Notes: generated by a model not told the origin, from the sequence alone. A DNA stretch of 64,000 bases from Mermis nigrescens (GCA_036768485.1 JAVLUZ010000333.1:62001-126000); one strand, 5' to 3'. Counted from the first letter of the stretch, positions 25,101 to 37,048 are shown. Made by a program: numbers and translations.

Positions 25101-25945
25101 TGTCAGCAATGAATGACAGTTTTAGATTCTTTTTAAAATTTTTTAGCAAATTGTAGTGCATAGGTAATTTTCGTAATCATTAATCCTTAAGTCGATTACT
25201 AGAGTGCTTTAGTAATAGAGTTTTCCGTAATTTGCATAGCGGTTTTACGTTGATTCTTATTGTGGTTAGGGCTTAAACATGTAGACTAATGCTTTAGTTC
25301 GTCATACTGTATGTTTTAAAATCTTATTTTTATTTTCGCGTGCCAGTCAAAATCTCTGAATTCCAGACACATTTGGACACCCGAAATTAATTGTTTCAAT
25401 CCGAATTCTACATTAAAACCCCAGAAATACTTCTCACAATGACGTAAATCATCACTTTAATAGCAACAATTGAACACCTTTCTACCCTTATCATCGGCAT
25501 ATACGAGTATAGAGCATAAACCTCTTATTACTTACGCACAAAGTTTATGATACAAACGCAAAGCTATCAAAATAATATGAAACTTATGTCCCAAAGTCCA
25601 AACAAATTACGAGCAAATCTTATCATAAAGTATAAAGCGACCGACCGGAAATTACTCAAAACAAGAACAATTGCGTTTAAGAGAATGAGAAGTGACGAGG
25701 AGAATACCTCTGAGGAGAATCGGAGATAGTTTGGAAACAGGAAGTCTGGTTTTAATTTTGGAGTACTTTATTTTTCGTTTCGTCCCGGATTATTTGTATT
25801 CTTTGACGCTGCGCATACAATTAAGGTAAACTTAATATTTACTTGGCGAAATCATTTTTGTGTGCTGTGTTAAAAAAATAATAAAATCAACCCAAAAGAT
25901 TACATAAAATATCAACTTGAAGGTCAGGTCTAGTGGGAGGCGACA
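25101..25945 (+). repeat. Gypsy-2 5' LTR
   Basis: It begins TGTCAGCAATGAATGACAG and ends GGGAGGCGACA. By eye it differs from the 3' LTR at roughly 40-45 positions, about 5 percent. The differences concentrate in the downstream third. Confidence 0.92.
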
Positions 25946-25949
25946 AATA

Positions 25950-25966
25950 TGGCGAGCGCGCCAGGG
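25950..25966 (+). promoter_or_regulatory. Possible primer-binding site of Gypsy-2
   Basis: TGGCGAGCGCGCCAGGG begins four bases after the LTR. Position and TGG start are right for a tRNA primer site. The tRNA is not identified. Confidence 0.45.
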
Positions 25967-26499
25967 AAAAGAAAATTTCCCGCTAGCACATTTTTTAAAT
26001 TATCCTTTCCAGACCTTGTTCAAAAAATAAGGTGGCGTATTTTTATTTTTCCTTAAGCTAGAGTTTTCCTTATTTTCTTAAGCAGTGTTCAGCCTTCGTT
26101 TTTTTATTGCTGTACGCGTTAATTTTACGCTTAAGCAATATTGTTTAAACCAACCGTAAACCCGATAAGAAAAGAGAACTTATTGTAGGATAAACGGTTT
26201 GGAGTCTTTCAGGATAATTTCGGAGAAACCGAAAATCGGAGAAAAACCGCATTAAATAAAGCGGAGAAGCCTTAAGCCTGCAGCATCGGATAAACCGAAT
26301 TAGATATATTTAAAATTATTAATTGAGCTCAAATTATTTCGTTAGTAAACGGTGTGCAACGTTTATTAACACTCCTGATTCCCAAAAAATAATATATTTT
26401 TTTGGTGTCATCGATTTTTCGTTTCTAGACTCTTGAGCGAAAAATACCTAAGAGTTGAAAAATCGAATTAAAACTTAATTAGTGACCAAAAAGAGGTTG

Positions 26500-28632
26500 C
26501 TAATATATTTTGAAGGTGTGAACGTACAGTTTTCCCTGCCAGAAATTGGAAAAAAGGGGAATCAGAAAAAAACATTGATTCTGGAAAGGATAAGGAGGAT
26601 AAAAAAGTGCTGGACCCAAATCAGGTTCAAACTGAAGGAGAAACCCCTGAAAGTTTTGAGATATCTCAAGAGAATACTCAAATTTTTGAAAATTTTGAGG
26701 CAGGAAGACGTTGAAAGATTTGAAAGAACTTTAGAAGCTCATAAAACTTTTGTGGACACTCTTGTTGAGAGTTTTCGACCAAAAAGAAGCTATAGTCTTC
26801 CCCCAGAAAGTTCGATTCTTCGTCTTTCTGATAAGAGAAGAGGACCAATTTTTCTACTCCGATTTCTGTGAATAATACTGGCAAAACTGTTGAATTTCCG
26901 TTTGATGATCATAAGTCTGTTTTTACTCAAAAAAAGTTTAAAGGAGGCTTTAAAGATTTTTTAATTCGGACATCTAATAAGCCAATTACTAGAAAAATGT
27001 CCAACAATCCTGATGAATGGGAGGAAGCCCTAGAAAGAGCATTTGAATCTTTTGGCGCTCCAATTTTCAAAGAGTTGAAATCATTAAAATCTACTGTGAA
27101 TAATTTAGATAGAAATCGAGGAACATCTACAGGTTTCGGAAGTTTAAATCAAGAAACTGCTGTTGGGTTTAGCTCTGGAGGAGATCCATTGCTTCGACTT
27201 AGTACTATGATCAATTATAGGCCCCCAAAATCATTTTTCGGAGCTTTTGGTGAATCTTTCAAAGAATGGTTTAAAAAGTTTACTCGTTATATGACTTTGC
27301 AAGGAATTCCTGAGGGAGATAGCCCCTACAGACTTGCTTATTTAGAGTCTAATTTAAAAGGTCCTGCATTAGTAGCATTTAATGAAGCGATAAAAGAATT
27401 AGGAGATGACGTTATTTATGATGATGTTATGACGAAATTAAGAGAAGCATTTCCAGAGAATCGTGATGCTGATGTTTATCAAAAAATAATATTTGATATA
27501 AAACAGCGCAAAAATGAGAGTGTTTTAGAGTTTTCTGATCGTTTAAGACGATTATCAAACAGGCTTATCCTAATATTTCTGAAAAAGATCAGGAAGTATT
27601 TGTAAAACCTATTTCTTATAAAAGCGGTTTTACCTGAAATTTACAAAGGCTCAAATTACACTGAATATAAAAATCTAAATGAAGCTATCAAGAAAGCATG
27701 CTTTGTTGAGCAACAAGTATTGAGAGAGGGGTTGGAGGAATCCCCAAATATTCGATCCAAATCCCCAGAATATAATTTATCAAATTTGTCATTACAGAGA
27801 AAACAAATGGAACAAAAGGCAAATAAAGAAGCGACATTCGAAAAAAAATTCGATGAATTGAAAGAAGCGGTCGATCGTTTGTCTCATCCACCTCGCTGTT
27901 CGATTTGCCGCAGAGTAAATCATACGACGGAGAATTGCTATTTAAATCCGCGTTCTCAGAGCCGGCCATCCAGATCAGAATATATTCTGTGCGCAATGTG
28001 GTAAACGTGGGCATACCAGCGTTAACTGCTTCGAACGTCGAGGTAATTATAATTATAATTACAATGATAGAAATCCACAGCAAAATGATCAAAATAGACC
28101 TAGAACAATTTACTCCCCAAATTTAGAGAATTCTTTCAGAAATTCTGCAGAATCAGCTCAAAACCATCCCAATTATAAAGGAAATAATAGAAATAGTGCA
28201 TTAAATTCTGATAGTTCCCGTCTAAATCAAAAGACTGAAAAACAGGTTCGTTTTTCTCAAAATTCTCGAAATAGTCAAAATCAGATAAATAGTAATGAAA
28301 ATCATGAAGGTTTTCAAAATTGCGATTTCCCGGAATATTTTGAGGAACCGCTTCAATCGATGCGTTGTAGGCGAGCGAATAATGTCGAATATCATGAATG
28401 TGAATCAGATAATTATATAAATATAAATACAGATAATGTAGATGAACGTGATATGAAATGTTATAATTATGTGAACACAGAGGATGAGGACCTCACGGAG
28501 TTAATTGGATCCACACAGGCAAACGCTGAATCTATTAAAAATCCTGAAACGAAATTTGTTAAACTTGACAAATTTTCGAGCTTAATAGCAACTAATTTCT
28601 GGCGAATTTTCGGATTTGTTGGAACCCGATAA
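26500..28632 (+). pseudogene. Gypsy-2 gag, broken
   Basis: The N-terminal part is spread over frames in 26500-26870. The longest clean piece, 26868-27605, holds the capsid-like retrotransposon-gag region (SFKEWFKKFTRYMTLQGIPE, then a helix-rich stretch to SDRLRRLSNR). After a frameshift near 27580, 27720-28004 carries the first CX2CX4HX4C knuckle (CSICRRVNHTTENC, about 27898-27939). A second knuckle (CAQCGKRGHTSVNC) is at about 27990-28031, one frame over. An asparagine/glutamine-rich tail then runs to 28632. Gag packages the RNA and forms the particle. Two knuckles are common in Metaviridae. Confidence 0.82.
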
Positions 28633-29571
28633 AAATGTTGAAATAGAAGAAAATTCATTAGAATTTAATCTTTTAGAGCAGCAAGCATTGCCGGACGGTC
28701 TGGAACAAGGAAATATTTCAAACGATTTTCGACTAGAAGATTTAAATCCTAGCGATTTCAGCTTGCAGGGGTTTGTCCCAGGCTCTTTTGGACGTCATTC
28801 AACCTGGAACGGCGAAATATTGCCCCCGACCCACGTTTATTTTCAATTGAGGATGTATTGTGGTTGGAGGAAAACGAAGAATTTGAAAAAGAAGAAATGG
28901 AAGATATTCTCGAAAATTTGTCGTATTTAGATTTGGATAATATGCCAACAATTTACTATATCAAACCTTACGAAATTCTGAAACATCTGGAGTATTTAAA
29001 TCTGGACATTGATTATTTGCTAGGCAAACGTCCACAACTGCTGCTGTGCACTTGTTGCGTTATCCACGGAAACAATTCGAAAAAACTGAAGTTGGATGAC
29101 AAAGAAGAGCAAGGAAAGTTGGATAATAATATTCAACAAGCGCCATCGCAAGCGGAAAATCCGAAGAACAGACTAGGACGCTGGCGTAGTTTGGATGAAC
29201 GCATTAATCAGATTTGTAAGTTGCAAATTCAGATTAATATAATACAGGAGGATGATCTTCCGCAGAAAAAATCTGAATCACTAAAATATCTTAAAAATAC
29301 GTCAGCAAAACTTGGCACAAACAAATTTGTTGGGAATCAAAATATGGAAAAAAGGGATAGTGAGCAATGTGGTCAAAAGGTTTTATTTAGTGATTTTAAG
29401 AATCAATTCTCCCAAGCTAAATCTAGGACATCCTTGACTTGTTTTGAAAATTTAAAAGTAATTACTACACGAATTGTATTTTACTTTATTTCAATTATCC
29501 TAATTTCCATAAAGATCTGTTTTTCCTCGAACAAGCATTTATTTTCAGTTGAAGAGGAAGATGACGAATAA
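28616..29571 (+). pseudogene. Gypsy-2 acidic ORF between gag and env-like, unknown function
   Basis: Two overlapping frames (28616-28930 and 28858-29571) form one Asp/Glu-rich reading with a shift near 28830. The N-terminal half is rich in leucine and acidic residues (DILENLSYLDLDNMPTIYY), with a CTCC cluster in the middle. It ends in a basic/hydrophobic segment with a likely membrane helix (VFYFISIILISIKICFSS, about 29478-29531) and a short acidic tail EEEDDE. I do not recognise a family. It could be the distal part of Gag or a separate accessory protein. Its place directly before the env-like signal peptide may mean the hydrophobic end acts in membrane targeting. Confidence 0.55.
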
Positions 29572-31480
29572 TGCCGCATACATTTGGTGTGAGATTGTAG
29601 TAGGCGCAAGTGCCGTGACGCTGGCGAAAAACGCCAAAACACATCTAAAATACGATTTAAATTATAGTTCGAAATGCGTGTTATCATATATAAAACGCGT
29701 GTCCTTGCTTATTTTCAAACAAATATTGAAATTTTCGCATTTGAATTCAATTCGATCAGTTAAGTATGCAACTTTTTTGATAGTTATATTATTACCGATT
29801 ATAGCGTGCGAAATTAATGAATTTCAGTTATGTGGATCTAGCAAAAGTGGATATGCTGTAAATTTGCCTAAATCTGTGACCTGCGATTTACCTATTCAAA
29901 ATCTGGAAAATCCTCAAAATTGGAATATTTCACTTTATATTCCTAGAATCCAACCAAAAATCGAAAAGGCGATAAAATGCAGCATTATATCTCGCAAAAT
30001 CTGCACAAACATGGGATTTTTTGGTGGAAAAGGAATAGTCTCGGACAAATCAACCCAAACTAACGTATCCCCAGAAATTTGTCTAAAAGCTTATGAAAAA
30101 TTGGAATATATGGGTACGAAGTTAACAAAAAGTACTATTTTTGGATTTTGGAGTACCGATTTTTCATTAGAGTATTAATTTTAAGTGGTGCTGCAAGGAC
30201 GTATGCAATGACGTTTCAAATTTTATTGTGGAGGAAGGACAAAATAGCAAGTTTGGGATGGAGATACCATCACTAGTGACCTCGGGAATGTAGGACATTG
30301 TCGCCCCCAGAGTGGAAAATGTATTACCTCTCAAACCACTATAGTTTGGCGAAACATAACTTTTTCTGAAGTTTGCCCATTCGTCTTAAAGGGAACATAC
30401 CTAGCACTAATAAGTAGCACTATATAATCGTTGATAATTTACAAGCCGTGTTTGTTATACAGAAACGATTTATCAAATGCAGAGAAATAACAAATGCATT
30501 TGTCTCTGAACAAGGAGTCGTCATTCAATTTCAAAATATGTACTCAAAATTTAATCTAAAACAAAACAAAACTAAAAAATTAATGATTTCTGAATATGAT
30601 CCTATTAATTTGAAATTAAATTATCTAGAATTACGCTTATTGAAAAATGAAGCTGAAAATTTCCGGAGAATCTGGATTGAACTTTGTAGTCAATTACAAA
30701 ATCATTCAAATGTTGTTTGGCAACTTCTTTACCTCGACCCTACGATTGGTGCTCGTGTCTTCTTTCAAAGAACGGATATCTTGGCGGACTTTACAGGTGA
30801 GGCATTAACAATTTGGGAATGCAAGAAAGTCAATGTTACACACGTATATACGGATCGAAAAATAACATAACACGTGCTATAAGCATTTACCTGTGTTATA
30901 TGAGCAAGAAATTTGGTTTGCTTTACCTCCCACTTATGACCTTATTCCCTATTCCGAAACAATTGATTGTTTGCATAAAACAGTCAAAATTTATAATCAT
31001 GGACCATTTTGGATAACAAATTTCGGATTATCTCATGTCGTGGACAATCCTTTTGAATTGAATTGGAAAGTTAACACCTCTTACTTCCAATTTAATACTC
31101 CTACAGTCTTTCATAATAATTTTAATCAACCTATTTTCGGATTTTTCAAAAATTATTTATACAGAACTGACCATTTGGAGAAAGCCTTACATAATTTGAT
31201 AGATTATACCTCGGAAATGTCATTGGATCCGAATACCCTGTATGAAGTTCTTGCAGGTACCGGAACCGGAATTAAAAATATAATAGAAGGAAGTGGAAAC
31301 GCTCTTGGAAATTTTGCTACTCGAACTCAGGCTAGTTTTACAACCAACTTAAATGCGCTTTTAAAAGGCCCTTTTCGATTAATATTCAATTTATTACTTG
31401 TAGCCCTTATTTTACTCATTTTTAGTTATTTTGTTTACTTGTATATTACAAAGAGACAACCCAGTCCAGAATTGCCCACC
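29549..31480 (+). pseudogene. Gypsy-2 envelope-like membrane glycoprotein, broken
   Basis: Pieces: 29549-30178, about 30181-30440 (two frames), 30448-30870 and the first part of the frame starting at 30893. A signal-peptide-like helix (ATFLIVILLPIIAC, about 29770-29811) precedes a cysteine-rich ectodomain with FFGGKG, paired cysteines (WCCKDVC) and several N-glycosylation sequons. Near the end come a Gly/Thr-rich stretch (AGTGTGIKNIIEGSGNALGN) and one strong membrane helix (LIFNLLLVALILLIFSYFVYL, about 31379-31441) with a basic cytoplasmic start. Signal peptide, glycosylated cysteine-rich ectodomain and one C-terminal anchor are what viral fusion glycoproteins have. The layout is closer to chuvirus/mononegavirus-type G than to the insect gypsy Env, but I cannot assign the family. 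Stops and frameshifts at about 30170, 30290, 30425 and 30868 break it. It lies upstream of, and runs in frame into, the protease. Confidence 0.65.
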
Positions 31481-31549
31481 ACATCAATAAATTCAACCCC
31501 AAGAAAATTGCAAAATGGGTCATTTCAATTTTTGAGACCAAAGAGACAG

Positions 31550-34500
31550 AAGTTGAAAGTGTCTAAATTAATTCCAGATCCTCAAAAGTTGGTAAAATGG
31601 ACAAAAACAGCTAAGAACAGTGAGCTGGATGAATCTCGAGTCACCATTGGTCTGATTCAGAATACAAATAAGAAAGCGTCACATATTGAAGTAATTATTA
31701 ATGAACAAATTAAAATACTCGGATTAATTGATACTAACACAGTCTATTCATTACTTGACTTGAAAATCACTAATTTAATTAAATCTAAATTAAAAATACG
31801 AGAGACGCATATTAAACCAATAGCAGCAAATGGAGGCATAATTCCTATTATTGGATCAGCAATTATTTCAGTGCAATGCCAAGATATTTATGAGAAAATT
31901 ATAGTTTACATTCAAGGAAATTGTTCTGCTCAATTGATTTTGGGCTCAAATTTCTTATCTCGTTTTCATACTATTCAGCTAAACTGGCAAAATTCTACCA
32001 TAAAATTCAGAGAAATTTCAGTACCATGCTACGGAATGGCCCTAAAACCAGCTGAAATGCGAAATACCGCAATTTTAACACACAATATGATAATTCCTGC
32101 ACGAGCAATGGCAATAGTGGAAGCGAGAATCCCTGCACGTTATCCCGAAAACAAAACAGTTGTTTTTCACCCTAAAACCTTTAACACTAAGGACATCATT
32201 TATTTAGCAAATTCTCTATGCATTACTAAGAATCATACTATCCCCATACAAGTCTTAAATACTGATAAATTTCTAGTTCAATTGTATGAAGGTACACGCC
32301 TAGGTACAATATGCATGCACCTACAGGATCCAACAAACATGCATACAAAAAGAACAACTGACACCCAACAAATGAGTGTTCAGACAGCAGACAGTGGAAC
32401 AATGAACCAAAAATGGATCAAAGAAAATGCCGATATTTCTCCATCATTAAATAAAGCACAAAAAGAGCAATTAATCCTACTATTAACTCGATATCCGCAT
32501 TTATACGCGAAAAGTGAAATGGACAGTGGAAAAACCGATATAATGGAACATGAAATTGATACTGGAGACAATAAGCCCATTAGAAGATATGCATTTCGAA
32601 CCTCCCTCAAAGAAAAGGAAATAATAATGAATGAAGTAAGAAATTTAGAGAAACAAGCAATAATTAGACCAAGTACTTCTCCCTGGTCTACAAATGTTGT
32701 ATTAGTACAAAAGAAACAAGGAAAACACAGAATGTGTATTGATTTTTGTGGTTTAAATGCAGTTACTAAAAAGAATGTTTATCCATAACCCAGAATTGAT
32801 GATATTTTGGATACGCTAAATGGAATGAAATATTTTACAACATTGGATCAGGCCAATGCATATTTTTCAATTCCTATTAAAGAATCTGATAAAAGAAAAA
32901 ACTGCTTGTATGTCCCTTAATTGGACTTTTTGAATTTAATTTTTTACCGTTTGGTCTTTGTAATGCCCCCACATTGTTTTCATGCTTAATGGACATAGTT
33001 TTAGCTGGACTACAATGGTCAATCTGTCTAGTATATTTGGATGATATACTAATCTTTGCAAAAGAGTTTTACACAGATGAAGGAAAGATTAAAAATCCTT
33101 CTAAATAAATTAAATGATAATCATATGAAATTGCGCTTGTCAAAGTGTAAATTTGCGTATGAAGAGGCAAATTACTTAGGATATCAAATATCTGCACATG
33201 GTATACTTCGAGATAGCAAAAAGACGGAAGCAATTAAAGACATGCCACCGCCTAAAACAATGAAAGATATTAAATCTTTTCTTGGCTTGATTTCATACTA
33301 CAGAAAATTTATAGAAAATTGTTCTAAAATCGCTGAACCGCTGAATAAACTATTGAGAAAAATTTCAACTTTTATTTGGCAAGAAGAGCAAGAGGAAGCT
33401 TTTAAGCTACTTAAAGAAAAGTTGATGAACCTCCCCTATTTTGGCACATCCAGATTTTTGAAAACCCTTTATTTTGCAAACCGATGCATCCATAAAAGGA
33501 ATAGGAGCTGTCCTTTCTCAAATTCATGATGATGACAAAGAGCATCCAATAGCTTACGCTAGTCGCAGTTTAAAGCCGGCTGAGAAAAATTATCCAATCA
33601 CTGAATTAGAAACTTTAGCCGTAGTAGAATTTGTAAAATATTTCCGCCCTTATCTATATCAGCAAGAACTGATCATAGAAACTGACCATACGGCTGTTAA
33701 ATCTATTCTAGAAAAAGAAAATCCTTTGCCTAGAATTGCTCGTTGGGGATTAGCCCTCGCCGGAACTAAAATTTTGGTACAACCAAGAAAAGGCATTAGG
33801 AATCAAAATGCTGATACCTTATCAAGGCTTCCAAATGAAAACAAAAATCCATACTTTGACATAAATGAGAATGAACTCTTTGAGGAAAAGCAAATAATTC
33901 TTCCTGAACACACAAATAAGCCAGAAATAACTAACGTGGAAAAGAAATGCGTTTGTCGAAATAAAAATATGCAAGTTAGTTTAAACTACAATCAGCAAGC
34001 AGAAATACAAACGGATAAGGAAAAGCTCAAAATCATTAATGAGAAACCTATCGATTTGTTTGATTTACAAGTTAAGGATGAAGATCTACTACGTATTCAA
34101 ACAAATATGCCTGATAAAAATGCCAATTATATAATTGAAAACAATTTACTTTACAAAATTGAGAAAAATGGCCAAAAATTACTGATAATTCCAAAAATTT
34201 TACAAAATTTGATAATTCAGACACATCATGATGATCAGTTAGCCGGACATTTTGGTGCCCGTAAAATACAATCAGGCTGATCACCCAAAAATATTATTGG
34301 GATACTTTACACAAAGATGTAAGTCAATACTGCAATACTTGTGATAAATGCTAACGATATAAAGCAACCAGAAAGAAAATGGTCGCTAAATTACAACCTA
34401 TTGCATGCACCGCGCCTTTCAGAAGAATGGCAGTAGACTGCATGGGACCCATAAGTATGACTGAATCTGGTAATCGATTTATCGTGGTATTTATAGATTA

Positions 34501-35353
34501 CTTTACTAAATATATAGAAGCGTTCACTACTCCTAATATAACTGCACAAACTATCGCAGAACTTTTTGTCACCAAAATTATATGTAGACATGGTGCCCCT
34601 AGGATACTCCAATCTGACAGAGGAAGCGATTTACATCAGCTTTAATGAAAGAAGTTACCGAGATTTTTAAAACTCAAAGAGTTTACACAACTGCTTATCA
34701 TCCAATAGCAAATGGTGAAGTAGAACGTGCAAACCAAACAGCTGAGTACTATATTGCGCATATTCACTGAATTAAACCCATATGAGTGGGATACACTCAT
34801 TCCTTATGCGGTTTATGCATGTAACACACACATGAACAAAAGTACAGGACATACACCTTTTGAATTAGTTCATGGGAGAACCCCTAGACTACCCATTGAT
34901 TCCATTCTGGAATACAAAAAACCGTTTTATTTGGTAGATCTCAAATCTTATGACCAAGAAATAAAACATCATTTCTCTGAAGCTTTAGGACGAATCCAAA
35001 ATCAGATCAAAATTTCTCAGGAAAAATACAGGAAATTTTACAATATAAAAGCAACTGAAACGGATATCCAAGAAGGAGATCTTGTATTATTGGAAAATGA
35101 AACATTTAAAAGAGGAATATCTAAAAAATTGCAACAAATTTACTTGGGTCCATACAAGGTGACAAAAGTCAAGTATCCTAACTTGATTATAGAAATTAAC
35201 AAAGATACACAACAAACGGTTCACATGAATCATACAAAGAAATACAAAAGTCGAGTCAAAGAAGAAAACGTCAAATTGAAAAACGAAGAAAGATACCAAA
35301 ATCAACGTGAACTTGTAAAGAAAGAAGAATCAAAACATGGATATTCCCTTTGA
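31550..35353 (+). pseudogene. Gypsy-2 pol (PR-RT-RH-IN), broken
   Basis: Protease: the active-site triplet is Asp-Thr-Asn at 31730-31738, where the family has D-T/S-G, and the second motif ILGSNFL is present. Reverse transcriptase: from about 32540 (EIDTGDNKPIRRYAF) through RPSTSPWSTNVVLVQKKQGK, a TAA stop at 32786-32788 in the palm, and an intact YLDD at 33034-33045. RNase H: QTDASIKGIGAVLSQ in 33474-34280, after a frame change. Integrase: HHCC-type zinc region 34220-34350, catalytic-core pieces MAVDCMGPI, DYFTKYIEAF and SDRGSD, then ANGEVERANQT after another shift. A GPY-type C-terminus (IYLGPYKVTKVKYPN) lies in 34727-35353. The domain order and motifs are Ty3/Gypsy. The copy needs several repairs and is inactive. 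Confidence 0.9.
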
Positions 35354-35397
35354 AGTTGAGCCAAGGACTTGTTTTCAAACAAGGACGTTTGAATTTC

Positions 35398-35410
35398 AGA
35401 AGAGTGGGCG
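35398..35410 (+). promoter_or_regulatory. Gypsy-2 polypurine tract
   Basis: AGAAGAGTGGGCG, purine-rich, abuts the 3' LTR start. Confidence 0.7.
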
Positions 35411-36256
35411 TGTCAGCAATGAATGACAGTTTTGATTCTTTTTAAAATTTTCTAGCAAATTGTAGTGCATAGGTAATTTTCGTAATCATTGATCCTTAAG
35501 TCGATTACTAGAGTGCTTTAGTAATAGAGTTTTCCATAATTTGCATAGCAGTTTTACGTTGATTCTTATTGTGGTTAGGGCTTAAACGTGTAGACTAATG
35601 CTTTAGTTTGTCATACTGTATCTTTTAAAATCTTATTTTTTATTTTCGCGTGCCAGTCAAAATCTCTGAATTCCAGACACATTTGGACACCTGAAATTAA
35701 TTGTTTCAATCCGAATTCTACATTAAAACCCCAGAAATACTTCTCACAATGACGTAAATCATCATTTTAATAGCAACAATTGAACATCTTTCAACCCTTA
35801 TCATTGGCATATACAAGTATAGAGCATAAACCTCATATTACTTACACACAAAGTTTATGATACAAACGCAAAGCTATCAAAATAATATGAAACTTATGTC
35901 CCAAAGTACAAAAAAATAACAAGCAAATCTTATCATGAAGTATAAAGAGACCGACTGGAAATTACTCGAAATAAGAACAATTGCATTTAAGAGAATGAGA
36001 AGTGACGAGGAGAATACCTCTGAGGGAATCGGAGATAGTTTGAAAAAGGAAATCTGGTTTTTTTATTATGGGGTACTTTTATTTTTCGTTTTGTCCTGGA
36101 TTATGCATATTCTTTGACGCTGCACATACGATTAAGGTAAACTTAATATTTATTTGGCGAAATCATTTTTGTGTGCTGTGTTAAAAAAATAATAAAATCA
36201 ACCCAAAAGATTACATAAAATCTCAACTTGAAGGTCAGGTCTAATGGGAGGTGACA
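35411..36256 (+). repeat. Gypsy-2 3' LTR
   Basis: It begins TGTCAGCAATGAATGACAG and ends GGGAGGTGACA. The short frames over both LTRs (for example around 25547-25729 and 35935-36117) are shadows of LTR sequence. Confidence 0.92.
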
Positions 36257-36710
36257 GCTGTTGTAATAATTTTTACATTTTTTATGCCTCAATTTCCATG
36301 CCTATTGGTAAATAGTCTAAACTTGTGAGTTTTTACTTTTTAGACAATTTTTACTGATATCATTTTTATGTAAAAAAGCTCAAAAAATGCAAATTTTTCC
36401 TCGAGTCTGCCCCAGACCCCTGGGGGCTCTTATATTAAACCTGCCACCCGAGACCCCCCAATTTATGTGGGCTCGGGCGCTTTACGCTATCTTTTTCAGC
36501 AATACAAATTGCTGCACAAAAAATTTTTTTATCTGGATCTGTATCTGTATCTGGATCTTTTTAAATTTTGATCTGGCAAAAAGATCTGGATCTGGATTTG
36601 GTTATTTTCTGATCTGGTTATCTGATCTGGATCTGGATCTGCCAGAAAATCTGAACCCGATCTTTATCTGGACTGGATCTGGGTAAAAATCTGGATCTTT
36701 TACATCACTA
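36257..36710 (-). mobile_element. hAT-2 end, partial second copy
   Basis: It is the reverse complement of 7276-7740: the same CAGATC-rich subterminal stretch and the terminus GATCTTTTACATCACTA. The left side is cut exactly at the Gypsy-2 3' LTR. The other half of this hAT-2 copy is not found beside the Gypsy-2 5' LTR. Confidence 0.88.
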
Positions 36711-36879
36711 CTTTTAGCTATGTCATTGTAAAGTTTGGTTACCGTCAGCTCTTATGGATCGGCTAAAAAACGCTGGGGGGGGGTAAATTGTATACTAGAT
36801 CCGTCCTTTATACTTCAATGTGATCACTTCCATTTGGATAATACTCTGTTCGTGTTTTTCTTACGTAAGCAGTGTTATA

Positions 36880-37045
36880 CTTCAATTTTTGCAATGCTAA
36901 GAGAAGGTCGAATTTTTCTAGCTTGCACATGCATATGCATAGGTGACTTTTTCCTAGTCTCCATCTTTTATTTCCTCAATAATGCATTTTTGCAAGTACA
37001 TTCGTCCTTTTTTTGTTCCATCGGAGCATTTTCCTTGCTAGTGAC
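36880..37045 (+). repeat. Dispersed repeat B, copy 1
   Basis: Landmarks: GTTCCATCGGAGCATTTTCC and TTGCTAGTGACC. Related copies are at 39545-39760 (minus), 43065-43260 and 43360-43530. Type unknown. Confidence 0.65.
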
Positions 37046-37048
37046 CTC

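Larger units (their letters stand above)
25101..36256 (+). mobile_element. Gypsy-2: Ty3/Gypsy element with env-like gene before pol
   Basis: Two full LTRs (845 and 846 bp) bound an 11.16-kb element. Order: 5' LTR, gag with two zinc knuckles, an acidic ORF ending in a membrane segment, an env-like glycoprotein, then protease, RT, RNase H and integrase, a polypurine tract and the 3' LTR. No ORF follows integrase. Frameshifts and stops occur in gag, env-like, RT, RNase H and integrase, so this copy is not functional. The flanks (ACTAC before, GCTGT after) share no target duplication and belong to two different older elements. Confidence 0.9.
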
